From contig NC_059539.1 in the NCBI RefSeq assembly GCF_905220415.1, positions 7,378,001-7,442,000 of the forward strand: a DNA stretch of 64,000 bases, read 5' to 3'. This document shows positions 36,205 through 48,800 of the stretch, piece after piece (the stretch's first letter is position 1; each line of letters opens with the position of its first letter). A program made the position numbers and the translations under genes. This stretch comes from Colias croceus. Its lineage: Eukaryota; Arthropoda; Insecta; Lepidoptera; Pieridae. The notes beneath the pieces were generated by a model. That model ran no database searches, was not told where the DNA came from, and was given only the letters and a program-made list of their open reading frames with translations.

Positions 36205-37765
36205 AACGCAGTTATCACTTGTACCTAATAAACAGATAGACTCAAACTTTGAGACATAGGTATTATATTCATATCCGTATAAATATTGTTGCCAAAATAA
36301 AGCTCGGAAAGGGTGAAATAGGGCATGGTTTGTTTGTGAAACAGCTTCTACGCGAAACGTGAACTTCAGTAAGTAGACCGTAAGGTAATATTAGTAGGAG
36401 CATTATTTACGTAAAAATTCATAGTAGTTAGGTATTTTTAAACCATTATCACTATAAAAATAATCTGATAGCGAAGTATTAATCTGGAAAAGGGTTTATT
36501 GTATGGAACAGATTATTTATTTTTAATCATTACCTACCTACCTGTACACCCATATAACACACGATATAGGTAGGTAATACAAACGATACTCAATGATACA
36601 AGGAACATAATAATCCATCAATATGGATTGATCAGGCACAACTGAAACAATTGTGTTGGCTCATTTTCTCAACCTCGTCATTTATCTTTGATAGACGAGC
36701 GACGTAACAATGTAAGCCGTCTGTCTACCAGCATGTTCCTATTCTTATACTTTCTTTTATTTTGGAGATAAGTTTATTATGAAACGAAATAATGTTAAGT
36801 AGTTTGTAGTTTAATACCTTTATAAATTTTTATATCCTAACGTGTTACGTGGAGACAAAATTAACAAAACAAGGAACTTCACGTTTATATACCTACCTAC
36901 CTACTATAATTAAAAACATTCTTAATTCACAGCCAGATAAGCTTGGTTAAAGTAGGTAGGTACGTCTATTAAACTCTCCAGACAAATAGAATATATTTAA
37001 GCCATATTTTAGTACGTGCTTGTAACTTTTGGATAAAGTTTGATTTAAGCATAAAGTTTTCATCTTGTGCGCAAACTAAGCATGTACAGGAACTTAGTCA
37101 TGAAATTTTGGCACCGTTAACATATGTTACAAAAAATTGATACACTTGAAATTTTTACGAAACTTCCTATGAAATCAGACCTGTTTTATCTATTTGTAAA
37201 ATACATACATACCTAGGTACACAATACACATATATCACAGAAAAAATATAAGCAAGTATATATAATATAATACCTACTAGGTATTTGACTAAGCTTGACT
37301 GTGTTACTTAGTAATGGTAGATATGAAACCCAACTTTCGAGAATTTGGCTAGGTACAAGGTAGAGGCGCCATAATTAAAGGCCCGCCTCATTTGGTTGAA
37401 AATTAACTAAGTTTATTTGAAAAGAATATAATACTAACTAATAACTATGTACATATATTCTAACGCTGCGGCAATATATTTTCCTTTTATTAATCATCTT
37501 TTATATTAGTTATAAAATATATTATATACTTAGTTATAGTACTTAGTTATAAAAATTAAAATATAACGGTACCTATCGTATTTTAATAACCAATAACTAA
37601 GTAAGTAGGTATATATAATATAGTAGGTAATATTTATTTTATAATAATTAATAAGTACTTATTATAAAGTACTGAATAGTGAATAAACAAATATGTAATT
37701 TACGTATGAGTATGACATATGCAATAGGTACCTATGTTATATAGAGATAAATATTATAATAGGTA

Positions 37766-38005
37766 CTAGCTTTCCACCCGCGGCATTGCCCGCGCAGTCA
37801 ATGAAAAACCCGCATAGTTCCCGTTCCCGTGGGATTTCCGGAATAAAACCTATCCTATGTCCCGGGGTAAAAAGTACCTAGCCTATGTCCTTTCTCGGGT
37901 ATCAAAATATCTCTATACAAAATTTCCTGCAAATTGGTTCAGTAGTTAAGGCGTGATTGAGTAACAGACAGACAGAGTTACTTTCGCATTTACAAAAATA
38001 TAGAC
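37766..38005 (-). mobile_element. Lep1-type Helitron, minus strand
   Basis: Plus strand begins A|CTAGCTTTCCACCCGCGGC (the reverse of a CTAG 3' end with a GC-rich hairpin) and runs to TTTGTCTATATTTTTGTAAA-like sequence read on the minus strand. Middle text (CCCGTGGGATTTCCGG, GGTTCAGTAGTTAAGGCGTG) is typical of Lep1 copies. Non-coding. Confidence 0.7.
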
Positions 38006-38648
38006 AAAAAAAAAATGAAACTAACAGCCTGTGTTTTGTAGATATAAAATATGTATGTAGGTATATTGCCTGTGTAAAGTCGTAAATCGAACACCGCTCC
38101 AGTTTTGTGTATCACTGAAACCCTGACTGCTCTTGTCAAAATGTCGGCGCGTTAATCGTTATACAGTTGCACTTTTGTCTGAAACACATAGCCGTAAAAA
38201 AATTTAAAACAAAATATCAGTGAAAAATGCGCATGGTAGTTACAATGTTTCGTTTATAAAAGTTCCACATAAAATTATAGTAACTAGGTACCTATTATTT
38301 TAATGGCCTATTATTTTATCCCTCTTAATTAACGATAGGTATGCTCCTTGGTAATAATTAATTATGACCAATAGATCTCATTATATTTTTGGTGCAGATA
38401 AAATGTTATTTTAATCTTCATCTTTGATTGAGAGGTAGGTAATTAATAAGCATAAAGATATGCTTTAACAGAAAATGCAAATGCAATGCAAATCCGGCAA
38501 TGTAAAAGCAATTTTAATAAAATGCAAACAATGATGATGAAAAAATTATCCAGCTTAAGCACTTTACAAGACTGTTTAAGAAATAAACAATGAAATTGGC
38601 AAGATTACCTCCCCCAATTTAGAATAAGGAAAAACCATTTTCTTTCAG

Positions 38649-38761
38649 CGCCATCTATCAACAATTCACCCAAGCACTATGCCAGTCCAAAAGCTACCAA
38701 AAAACACAGCAAAAAAGGACACTGTATTTCATTTGAACCAGCAAATAAGTTTTATCATCTC
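38649..38761 (+). CDS. Penultimate exon of an unrecognised gene
   Basis: 113 nt between a strong acceptor (TTTCTTTCAG) and a consensus donor (C|GTAAGT). With two entry bases it reads 37 codons with no stop: PSINNSPKHYASPKATKKHS then KKGHCISFEPANKFYHL. It joins in phase 0 to the exon at 38917. The residue mix (basic, KK pairs, one Cys) looks like real protein, but I do not recognise a family. Upstream exons are unknown; 34113 is one candidate. Confidence 0.55.
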
Positions 38762-38916
38762 GTAAGTATTTCTCTATTTGATATTTTAGTTTTATATCAT
38801 TCAAATGCTTAGTATTATAATATTATAATAAATGTGGAAATTTAATTTAAAAATAAAATGTGTCACAATCAGGAAAATAATAAAGGCCTTATAGATTTTG
38901 GTTGTTTATTTTTCAG

Positions 38917-38988
38917 GAAGCAAACGATTCACAGCATTGGTGGGATACAGAGGTCTTAAATACTGGGCCGAAACACTCATTTTCCTGA
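38917..38988 (+). CDS. Terminal exon of an unrecognised gene
   Basis: Acceptor TATTTTTCAG, then EANDSQHWWDTEVLNTGPKH SFS and TGA at 38986-38988, in phase with the previous exon after a 155-bp intron. Short, tryptophan-bearing acidic tail. Together the two exons give 60 residues of C-terminus. Real coding is likely given the splice sites and phase, not proven. Confidence 0.55.
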   Translation, partial: EANDSQHWWDTEVLNTGPKHSFS

Positions 38989-41900
38989 AATGCTGATTTT
39001 TTTTTATTAGTAGAAAGTACAACAGCATATACGTAAGTACCCAAATATAAAAATGGGAAAACAACGATACAAATACATCGCTTCGGCAGTAGTATAATTT
39101 ATTTAGTCAAGCGAGTTCTTTTTGTATTTATTATAAACTATTAACTAGTTACACACCTTACTAAATCACAATTTCTAATTATGTCAAAAATTAATTATCA
39201 CATTTATAACATCATGTACACAGTAAAAAAATATTCTCATACTTCTACTAGTACAAAATAAAGCTGCATATCATCGCAATTGTTGCTTTCAATTGTCCTC
39301 GTTTATACAATGTGAAATATGGATTCGCTGTTTTAACACTAAATGTACTTATACATTGCTTACAAAAATCTGGACAAAGAAATAGAATTCAAAATGCCTA
39401 CAGCTAACATACCACACCTTATTAAAATAAATATTCTATTAGGCCTTCCCAGACCGTCCGATATTTTGCTTATTTCAGAGGCTGATTTAGGTCACACTAC
39501 GCCCTAGATTCATAGATTTTATTGACTATAGAACAATACCAGTGAATTTATCAATAGCGCTCGAAATAAAAAAAAGTAATTGAAATGTGAATATTACTAT
39601 TCAATTAGGAATCTGTGTGCGATTAACTAAATAACAAACACATTTTACGCTTAAATCAAACCGAAATTACTCTTATTTTGTCTTTTAATCGTGACAATAT
39701 TAATTCAGCGCTGGCCATTAATTTAATTAAAATAAAAAAGAAAGTTCTTTAACTACGCTAATATTTAATTCAAGATATCAAACAATAATGAGCCCAAACA
39801 CATTAACATAAGATAATTACAAATTCCCTAAAAAATTTGACACTCTTATTAAACAATAATTTAAGTAGAAAACACAAGCTTAATTGTATCTATTTTAGTA
39901 ATTAAGTAGACTATATCTAGACATCCATGGTATATGTATCCGCAAAACTTCAACAGACGAAAATAATTTTCTTATTGACCCTTTGAGACTAAAGTGAGAA
40001 TAAGTGGATATTTTACCACTATAAAAAATACCGTAGCGTTCTGTAGGATGTTATGAGGTAGACCTAATTCTGCCTCTGTCGCATTAATTTATCCACACTA
40101 TGTTTTTCTGAAAAACAATCAATTTTGAAGAAAATCTAAATGTGAGTTCAACCGTCCGAAAGAAATCTTCTTTTTCTTCCGTAAGATTCAACGCATTAGT
40201 TATTCACGCCATAAAAGTGAACACGACCTACATATTTTACGCCGAATTATACTAGCCACTTGACCCGAGAGACGGTCGGAGAGGACTAAGCTGTGCTAAC
40301 ATTGAAACCGAAGCAAAGAAACATAATACGTGGTATGTTCGAAACAAGCACTAGAAGATGCGAGATCCGAATGATATGCAGTTTCTAAAAGCTATTTAAC
40401 TTGGCGAGAGTGAATCCACTGCACGACTACAGAAGTACTTATGATAAAAATATTAAGTTAACCTTGCTATTTCTATCTAACCTTTAAACGGTTTTAAATA
40501 TTACAATAGAATTGTTAAGATATAAAAAACACAATAGTTATCTGGACATACAACCTTCATAAGTAGTGATAATTTTTTTATACAATAACAGTCCTCGCGG
40601 TTTAGCTTAAAACGTTAAAATTGCAAAATCATTTTCCAAGTTCCGAACACTTAATCATTACTTTTTTTTTTTTTTGATTTACAAAATTATTTTATGTACA
40701 GTATTTTAAATCATTGTGCACACAATATACATTGGGATACTTTTGCAATATCTATATAACTATACGTAGGTCCGAAAAAAACACTTAATAAAACGCCAGG
40801 CGATTACTTTGTAATAAATATAAACCATTTGGATCGAATCGGCCACAACCACCCGCACCCACCTATGCGTGTGACTCGTTTGACTCGATTAAAAAAATAT
40901 CATTATGCGAAAACAATTACAACCCTTACAATTTGAACTGTTCTCAACAACGGGGAGATTAGAAATGCAGAATTGTGATTTGTGACAGTGATCATAGATA
41001 AACAATCGATAACACTATATGGGACGCTCTATTACAAAGTAATTTACAAATATCGAATCTCTAAACAATATCTAATTATATAAACTGAACTATTTACAGC
41101 GTACGATCGCGCCGTACGACGTTTCATCCCTCTTAAATATTTATAATTATTTACAATGACTATTTATAAACACTAATTAAATTAATTTTATAAGAGCATT
41201 GCATTTCCATGAGCTTGATCAAAGTATACTATTGTTCAATACACAAACGGATCCAAATACATACTCACATGTATGCTCAGTCACAAAAGACATAAGTATT
41301 TCACTTTGCACAAGTTATTCCTCCAAACCTATTGAACAAACAGTCCTGTGTATTTGATTGCTGATTCTGTAGATCCAATTTCTTAAATCCATATCTAATA
41401 TAGTCAGTCTTGGGTCAAAGGAAACAAATTCGCTATAATAACAATGTAATCACAATTATTGCATTTTGAACTGTATATTAAATAGTTTAGAAGGCTGTCA
41501 AGCGAAAGATTTGAACTTATGTGCTCATACTTATCACTTATTACGTACGTTGATATGAGTAGACGAGCAGATATACTTCGGGAATTCCATTTATTTGCAC
41601 AATTTTGGATACTATATTTTTCAACATAATTAACAAAATTGATAAATATTTATGAGCTAATTTAAAAATCAATATAAAATACACTTAAAAAAACTAGATT
41701 TAGTTAAAAGAACTATGTGTGCGTAAAACGTTATAAATATAAAACGACGTGAGTTTATGTTTCTATTATATTTTTCTTAATAATTTTGTTACGAAATATG
41801 TTATGGCACTTTATAAATATAATAAAAAAATGTCACTTCAAAAATTTTAAATATTTTCAAAAAATTTCAATTTCCCAATAATAATTATAAAATTCGTAAC

Positions 41901-42306
41901 ACAACTGTGATACCGTTTTAAGAATTTATTTCACCGGTTCAGTCGTTACTAATACCCGATTTGACATGGAATTCCCAAACGATTCTGAGGTTGGTCATAA
42001 TCACTCTGTAACTGCACTTTTAATTCTACGGACTGATCGTTCATTAACAGACTAATTATTAGGTATATATGTTTAAACTTTGTACTTTTTCGAAAGTATT
42101 CTTATTTACTCTAATACCGATTTACTGGGCCTAAAAACAATCAAAAGTGCAATCACTTATAAATATAAATGAAACGATTCATCGTCCGAGCGCGTCCGCC
42201 TCGAAGCGCGTCGAGTGACGTCACCGTGGAACATTCGATCCGGGATCGAAACCGTCCGTCTTATATTACAGGGGAGTGCGGCGCCGCGGCGGGCCCGGGC
42301 CGGCGC
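38989..42306. other. Between convergent genes; probable long 3'UTR(s)
   Basis: AT-rich and largely free of the interspersed repeats common elsewhere. The + strand gene ends at 38988 and the - strand ZCCHC-like gene ends at 42307, so the interval may be shared 3'UTR; a minus-strand AATAAA lies near 39126-39131. No coding seen. Confidence 0.45.
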
Positions 42307-42834
42307 CTACTTGTCGGCGGCCTCGGGCGGGGGCGCGCCGCCGAAGTCGAGCTGGTAGCCGCCCGCGCGCGTCATCTCCTCCATGCTCGGCTCCTTGCAC
42401 TCGTGGCCCGCGTGGCCGGCGGCGCCGCAGTTCCAGCACGAGAGCTTCGGCGGCGCGTACAGCACGGGCACGAAGCCGGCGTACGGCGCCGGCGCGGGGT
42501 ACGGCGGCGGCTCGCCGTTGGCGAAGGGCGGCGGCGGCGGGCGGTAGGCGGGCGGCGGCGTCGGGTACGGGTAGGGGCGCGGGTAGGGGATGAAGGGCAC
42601 GGGCGGGCCGGGCGCGGGCGGCGCGGGCGCGGAGGGCGCGGGGCGGCGCGGCGCGGGCGCGGGCGTGCCCGGCGGGGACGACGCGGCGCTCGACCCGCTG
42701 TCGGACGACGAGCGCGCGGGCGGGCAGTACGCGCCGGCGCGCCGCCGCACCCCGTTCAGCTTCTCCAGCGACCGGTACTGGTGGTGCACCGCGCTGATCT
42801 CGCGCAGCCGCTCCTCGCCGATCGTATGTCTTAA
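42307..42834 (-). CDS. ZCCHC14: ZCCHC14-like terminal exon with CCHC zinc knuckle
   Basis: 528 nt including the stop. Starts LRHTIGEERLREISAVHHQY after TTACAG, passes through a long Pro/Ala/Tyr-rich linker and ends with the knuckle (Cx2Cx4Hx4C) and EAADK. Extremely GC-rich (third positions nearly all G/C), which creates long false open frames on other frames and the opposite strand. Confidence 0.88.
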   Translation of the reverse strand, partial: LRHTIGEERLREISAVHHQYRSLEKLNGVRRRAGAYCPPARSSSDSGSSAASSPPGTPAPAPRRPAPSAPAPPAPGPPVPFIPYPRPYPYPTPPPAYRPPPPPFANGEPPPYPAPAPYAGFVPVLYAPPKLSCWNCGAAGHAGHECKEPSMEEMTRAGGYQLDFGGAPPPEAADK

Positions 42835-45800
42835 CTGTAAAATAATAGTCACGTTGCAAGATTCTACGCCATTGGGTATCTATTATGAAATTAATGGAAT
42901 ACTTTATAAGAGTAATAGAAATAACACAAAATTTCAAGTTTTCCCAGTACTTACAAAATTTACACAGAGTAATATACACTCACCGGCACGGAATCTTGGC
43001 CACTGCAAATTTTTGCGTAAAATAACACTATTTCTTTTCTACTACAAAATTCAATAAAAATTTAATCAAAACTAGTTACTTTAATGTTTTTACTAACTTT
43101 TAGTAATAATTGGAAGTTAATAAGAAGTACTACCGAGTAGATATGAATTAAACAAGAATTTACGCTTTTCCTGTGAAATTTAAATGATTTCTTAAAAAAT
43201 GCTAAAAAATTAGAAATAACGTTTCCATAAAAAAAAATTGAACCTTTTAATAAAGGGTGTTTCCTTCTCTTGCCTTAAACACTGTTTGCATCCAGTCTGG
43301 CATACTCTAGAATACATTTTTGGAGACCACTTGAGCTATAGTGTACCAAACGGCCCCAGCTGTATTTCTAAGCTCATCTAACATTAGTGCTGGGTTGGAA
43401 TCGAACTTTATGTTTCTTTTAAGCATGTCCCAGATGTGTTCTATTGGATTATACCTGGCGCGGCCTAAGATGATCCCTATGACAGTTCGTCTTAGTGATT
43501 GCTCGTATGATGGATCGTGTCGATACTTTACTATTTTATAGGCAAAGGCGTGGTTTGCATTCAGCCACCTCGGTAAACATGTTTTTACAAATATTATAAA
43601 ATGAATTTTTAACGTCTATTATGTAAACGAAACGGTAAGTACTTAAAACGAAAGTTTTCCAAAACATAAAAATACACCTTATCATTTTCTCGTAATTTTT
43701 AACCCATTTAACACAGTGTATATTATTTTATCATGAAAATGGAATCCCCCATTTAATTTTTCTAAAAAACTTATATTATCATAGGTAAGTAAATTAAAGC
43801 GAACGGTAATTATTAATTAAGTATGCTGCGATCTTCTGTTCCATTCAATAGTGAATGAACTATAGCTTAAGTATGGAAAAAATGTGAACTCGTTTCCATT
43901 ATCGAAATTTGTTTATCGATACTTTCCGCACTAGTCGATAAATGCCAACGATGTAAGTTTTGAAGGACGTAAACGTAAAGTCAGATTGATATAATTTCTC
44001 GTAAATGATAAGAATTGTTATAATTCCAACGGAATATCATTGTAATAGGATAAAGCTACGTAAAAATTAATAAATGCTATTTTTAGACGCCTCCAATACG
44101 TTTCTAATTTAATGGTGACGCCATTACAAGTTTGTCTCTTGAGAATAACTGTCAGTGTCATAGGGATCATCTTAGGCCGCGCCGGGTATAAGATCCGGGC
44201 TACGAGCTGGCCACTCCAATTTTTCAATAATAACCTCTTGAAGGTACTCTTATACGTATCGTACGACACGCGGACGTGCGTTATAGTGTATAAGTAGCAA
44301 ATTTTCTTCACTGATAAACCTGTAATAGGGCTGAACATGTTCCTGGAGAATTTCCTCGATGTACCTGATCAAATTTAAGCCATTATCTACGATAAATAAC
44401 TCCGTGCGAGCATCGGAACTTATACCTCCCCATACCATTATTGACCCTCCATGAAAAATCGCATTTTGAGTGTGGTGATGTGTGAAAACCTCTCTTATCG
44501 TCTCCTCTATACTGACTGTTGGCTATCAGAAGCTCGTAAAGTACCTTAGCAGCCATCTGTGAACACCCCACGAGCGCACTGGCTGTGGGTCCAGTTTTCA
44601 TGTTCTCGTGCAAAACGAAGACGTGCTTCTCTGTGATGTCTGAGGAGTTCTGGACGGCGTGCTGGTCTGCAAACCTTCAAATTAACTTCTTTCATTAGTC
44701 TTCTCACCGATTGCTCACTCACATTTATTATCCTGGTGTTTAAGAGCCGGTGGCGTATCCTAAAAACTGTCAGAAAGCCATTTCTGAGTATCTCTCGAAC
44801 AATAAACGGGTCTTCTCGAGCTGATGCGCACCTCACACCTTCATTTCCTGGTCTGCACATGTGGCTGCCAGTCTCCTGGTATCTTCTCCATGCATAGTGC
44901 ATTGCTGAACGAGGTACATACTGTACATTAGGTACTTTACGTTGCGGCAGTCATTGGTCTAACATTGTGATGGCCTGAGTAGGTTGTTCAGATGTTAATG
45001 GCATTTTTTATTGTTTGTTATGATCATTGACTATAGTACAACAATAACAATATCTTAAAACGGCATAAACGATATCAAAAAAAATTTAAAACGAACAATT
45101 CGTAACTTCGGCTTAACCGCACAAATCACAAATTACGAGTAACTCTTAAAAAATGGTAAAAGATTGTTCTCAAACTCAATGATTTCTTACCATAAAATTA
45201 AACAAATAATATGTTAACATATCTGCATACAAAAAAATCGTGAAAAACACTTCAAACTTTTTTTATCGGCAAATTTGTAAGTGGCCAAGATTCCGTGCCG
45301 CTGAGTGTATAACACATTTGGCAAATAGCAACTAGTTATGTTGATAACTATATGTGCGCTAAATTTCATTATAATCGGTTCAGTAGTATAAGCGTGAAAG
45401 AATAACAAACATACACATATATCCATCTTCAAAAGCTTTCGCATTTATAATATTAGTAGAAAGATTAAGTAAAAGCGATCTCACCTCGCCAACAGCCAAA
45501 GTGTCGAAGTTGGCGGCTAGATGCGCTATAGGCGGGTCAGTGGGCAGCGGCGGCGAGCGGTCGCGCGACAGGCGGCGCCGCGAGCGGGGAGACGCCGCGC
45601 GGCTGTCGCCCGGCGACGACACCAGCGGGGACGGCGGCGCACCCGGCGCACCGAAATTTAACACCTGGAACCATAGTTTATGTTAGAATTTTTTTTACAT
45701 AATTAAAGCGTTTTGTTTTTGCATTGCATTTATTATTTTAAAAATATATCATATTACGTAGGTATCTTACTAAGCGTTTTGTTTTTAAATTGCATGTATT

Positions 45801-48800
45801 ATTTCAAACAGATGTTAGACATTTTGATGGGGATACAATTTTTATGTAAAAGTTATGTGAACACATTATAATAAATATGTTTATAATCCATTAGTCTTTT
45901 ATTTCTTAAAAAAAATACTCATTCAAAATTAAATAACACACACAAACAAAAATAAAAGTTAAATTTTCTTTATATTTATGAAATAAAAATAAAATTAAAA
46001 ATTAATTTAAGTTGCAAATTTAAGCATACCTATCTAAAATAAAAAGTTAAAAGCTATAATATTTTGTTACTAGTTTGGCTATAAATAAATTATGTTAAAT
46101 TATGAGCAACTTAAATCTGTTTTCATACACATAAAAACTTTCACTTACTTTACTTAGTATAAAATGTGTACAAGTTAATTGTTATTATGTACACTAAAGC
46201 CATACTAAACTGCTTTTAATTTATTTGCAATCAAACGGTAATTTTTTAGATCCTATTAAATAAGGTTTCAGTCATATGTTAAGACAGCTAATCTTGGGAA
46301 AATTTTAAAATACAAATTTAGAGAGGCCTATATTATAATATTATGAGGAACTACTGAACCTATTTCAAACATTACTTCACCATTGTACAATGTACATGTT
46401 TGTGATTGTTCAGTGCTATAGACTATAATATAAGTACCGTGGGTGAAACCCAGGCAGTCAGCTTGTGTTAAATATATAAATTGATTTTTTTTGTTGTTTT
46501 GAAAAAATATATCTTTTTACATTAAATATTTTCAAAAACACATTAAATAATGTTGTTTACCTATGCAATATTATCAGACAAAAATATCACTTGTTTTATT
46601 GGCTTAATAATTACCTCTATAGGTTGATTCAGTGGTGACACAATAATATTTGCTGGCCAAGTATGCTGTCCCATATATTCTCCTATATTATACTGTGGTA
46701 TAGGTAATCCTGGTGGTGGGTGAGGCACATCAGACAGCATGGGCAGACCTCCGCCACTAGTTATCACTGTCGGAGAGTTAATTTCTTGCACTGCATCTGT
46801 ACTGGGAGCCTGAAATGTGCATCATGGTTATGAGATATATTTTATCTGTAATTGTTTTACCATCTCTGTCTAAATTTATAGGCTAATATTAAATACTGAT
46901 TTACAAACTTATTAAGTGACATTGTTATTTGAGCTTGAGGAGGGTTTAAATACAATGTTATTAACAACTAGCTGTTTTCTGCAACTTCGTACGACTGGTC
47001 AAAATAGCAGCAGTCTAAATCATAGTGACCATCTACATGCCAAATTTCAACCTTGGTCCAGTAGTTTACGCAGTGTGTTGATAGATCAGTCAGATTTATA
47101 ATCAATTGTTTACCTTTGCATTTAAAATATTATTTGAAAAATTACAATTATTGTATTTTAGTTTAGAACTTGAAAACTATGTAAACAAATTTCAATAAAC
47201 ATTATTTTCTATTAGATTCTTATATGTGTCGTGGTCATATCGTAGATTTGATCATTTCATGATATGACTGGCCATTTCACGAAATGGTCGCATATCGTGA
47301 AATGGCCAACATAGTTTGGTCAGATCGTTAAATCGTCAACGTTTCACGATTTGGTCATCCACATTTGGCCAGATCGTATAAAATATAAAGAGTCCATAAA
47401 ATATTAAAAAAATTCAGAATAACTATATTCTAAAAACTTGTTTAATGTCATTTAAGTTAGTGCCGCGGCAGCGGCCGGCAAATGCCAGAAGCGAATCGTT
47501 TTTGCAATAGAAAACAGTTTGGTTAGGTTAGGTTAGACTTTGATAAACAACGCACGAGCCGAGCGAGCAAAGCGAGCGTGCCGCGGCAGCGGCCGGCGAG
47601 TGCCAGAAGCGGATCGCTTTTTAAAAAACAAACAATTATAATAATATAGTAGTAGTTTCTTAAATTATTTTATTTAAGTCGCATTTTTTCTTAAATACAT
47701 ATAAGATATCCACATTTTCCATAGTACTCGTACCTCTTCGTCGTAAATTCTTTGCTATGACTTTCTTCATAATATTGTTCTTAAACGAATTATGAAGTTT
47801 TTAACTGCGAATAATTTAATTTTCGCCAGCGGCCGCCATCTTATCACATAAACACAGAGCTTGCAGCGCCTCTACCAACGATTAATGTAACTATTTTACG
47901 ATATGATCAAATAATTTTGATCATTTCATGAAAAAACCGTGCGTTAATTGGCCATATCGTGAAACGATTTCTTATCATTGATCTGCCCAAACCACATCAT
48001 GATGTGGCCAAACTAAATTGGCCATTTCACGATATGCGACCATTTCGTGAAATGGCCACTCATATCATGAAATGATCAAATCTACGATATGACCACGACA
48101 TATGCATTGTCCTAAAACAATTTGTAATTTTCATAAATATGAAACATAACAAATCTATATTTTGTGACAATTATTTAAAAACAATAATCCCATACCATAC
48201 AAAATATTGAAAACCATAAGATTTTAGAAGATTTAGTTCGGCAATATCACTCTTTTATCAATGAAAGGTTATCAAACTTGAGATAGCTTGATTTTACAAG
48301 ATTTTAACTGACATTAACTTCAGTAAAATATTAAACAGTATAAATTCTTGTAAATAGTCAGCTCCCTCTGTGTTATTTCCTATTAAATTATAATTTTCAT
48401 AACTTGATAATATTTTCAAATTAATAAGGAAATCCTTATAAGAAAACTAAACCAATTGCAAACATTAAGAAATAATTGAAACTTGAGGGTTCATATGCAC
48501 TGCCCGATCAATTGTGGATTTTATGAAATGAAATTGTCCATAATATGAATACTAAACTGAATTCAACTCATTCATGAACACACAATATGTGTCCCGTTGA
48601 CATTGCAACAATAACAAAATCAATATCAGTGAAAAGTACAATTGAGTTTGAGATGAATACACATGCACTTAAATCAAATAGACTTTAACAGGACACAAAC
48701 AATAATACTGACCTGAACCCCTGAAGTCTTTACAAACATGATCCCAGGCGGTGGCCCCATATTTGTCATATTAGGTGGTGGAACAGACATGTTAGGTGTG

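Larger units (their letters stand above)
34203..38648. other. Non-coding stretch, possible intron
   Basis: Contains a compound hairpin (35689-35726), an AACCGACT-ended repeat (about 35992-36204) and a Helitron-like element (37766-38005). AT-rich, with many TAGGTA motifs. A possible 24-nt micro-exon (about 36344-36367, AG-bounded, GTAAGTAG donor) is too short to support. Confidence 0.55.
42973..45311 (-). mobile_element. Tc1-like transposon, inactive, with a nested insertion
   Basis: Ends are inverted copies of TATACACTCAGCGGCACGGA ATCTTGGCCACT (one C/G difference), flanked at TA. Without the nested element it is about 1.6 kb, the usual Tc1 length. The minus strand carries a broken transposase pseudogene. 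It lies wholly inside an intron of the ZCCHC14-like gene, in the same orientation. Confidence 0.92.
42835..45484 (-). other. ZCCHC14-like intron 3, mostly transposon
   Basis: About 2.3 of 2.65 kb is a Tc1-like element (42973-45311) with a nested element (43452-44188). A Helitron 5'-end fragment lies at about 45420-45466. Confidence 0.85.
47227..48100. mobile_element. 874-bp palindromic DNA transposon, unclassified
   Basis: Terminal inverted repeats of about 93 bp (47227-47319 and 48008-48100) begin TGTCGTGGTCATATCGTAGA and differ at only a few positions. A further palindrome (GGCCATTTCACGA ... TCGTGAAATGGCC) lies inside each arm. Flanked by TATG on both sides (47223-47226, 48101-48104), a likely 4-bp target duplication. 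The interior holds two 44-bp GC-rich direct repeats and no open frame. Class not recognised. Confidence 0.88.
46810..48712 (-). other. ZCCHC14-like intron 1
   Basis: Contains the palindromic transposon at 47227-48100. A repeat-like piece at about 46967-47100 (ACAACTAGCTGTTTTCTGCA ...) may be a reversed Helitron remnant. The rest is AT-rich. Confidence 0.75.

Noticed and set aside
36043..36228. 61-codon open frame MFFYVPMYTDYSEVSEPIY...
   Set aside because: Lies wholly inside the AACCGACT-ended interspersed repeat.
36344..36367. 24-nt AG/GTAAGT-bounded micro-exon
   Set aside because: It fits the phase of the exon at 38649, but such matches arise by chance in AT-rich DNA and nothing else supports it.
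42169..43057. Long Arg/Ala/Gly-rich open frames on + and other - frames
   Set aside because: They are shadows of the GC-extreme terminal exon of the ZCCHC14-like gene; their composition (poly-Arg/Gly/Ala) is what GC-rich antisense frames give.
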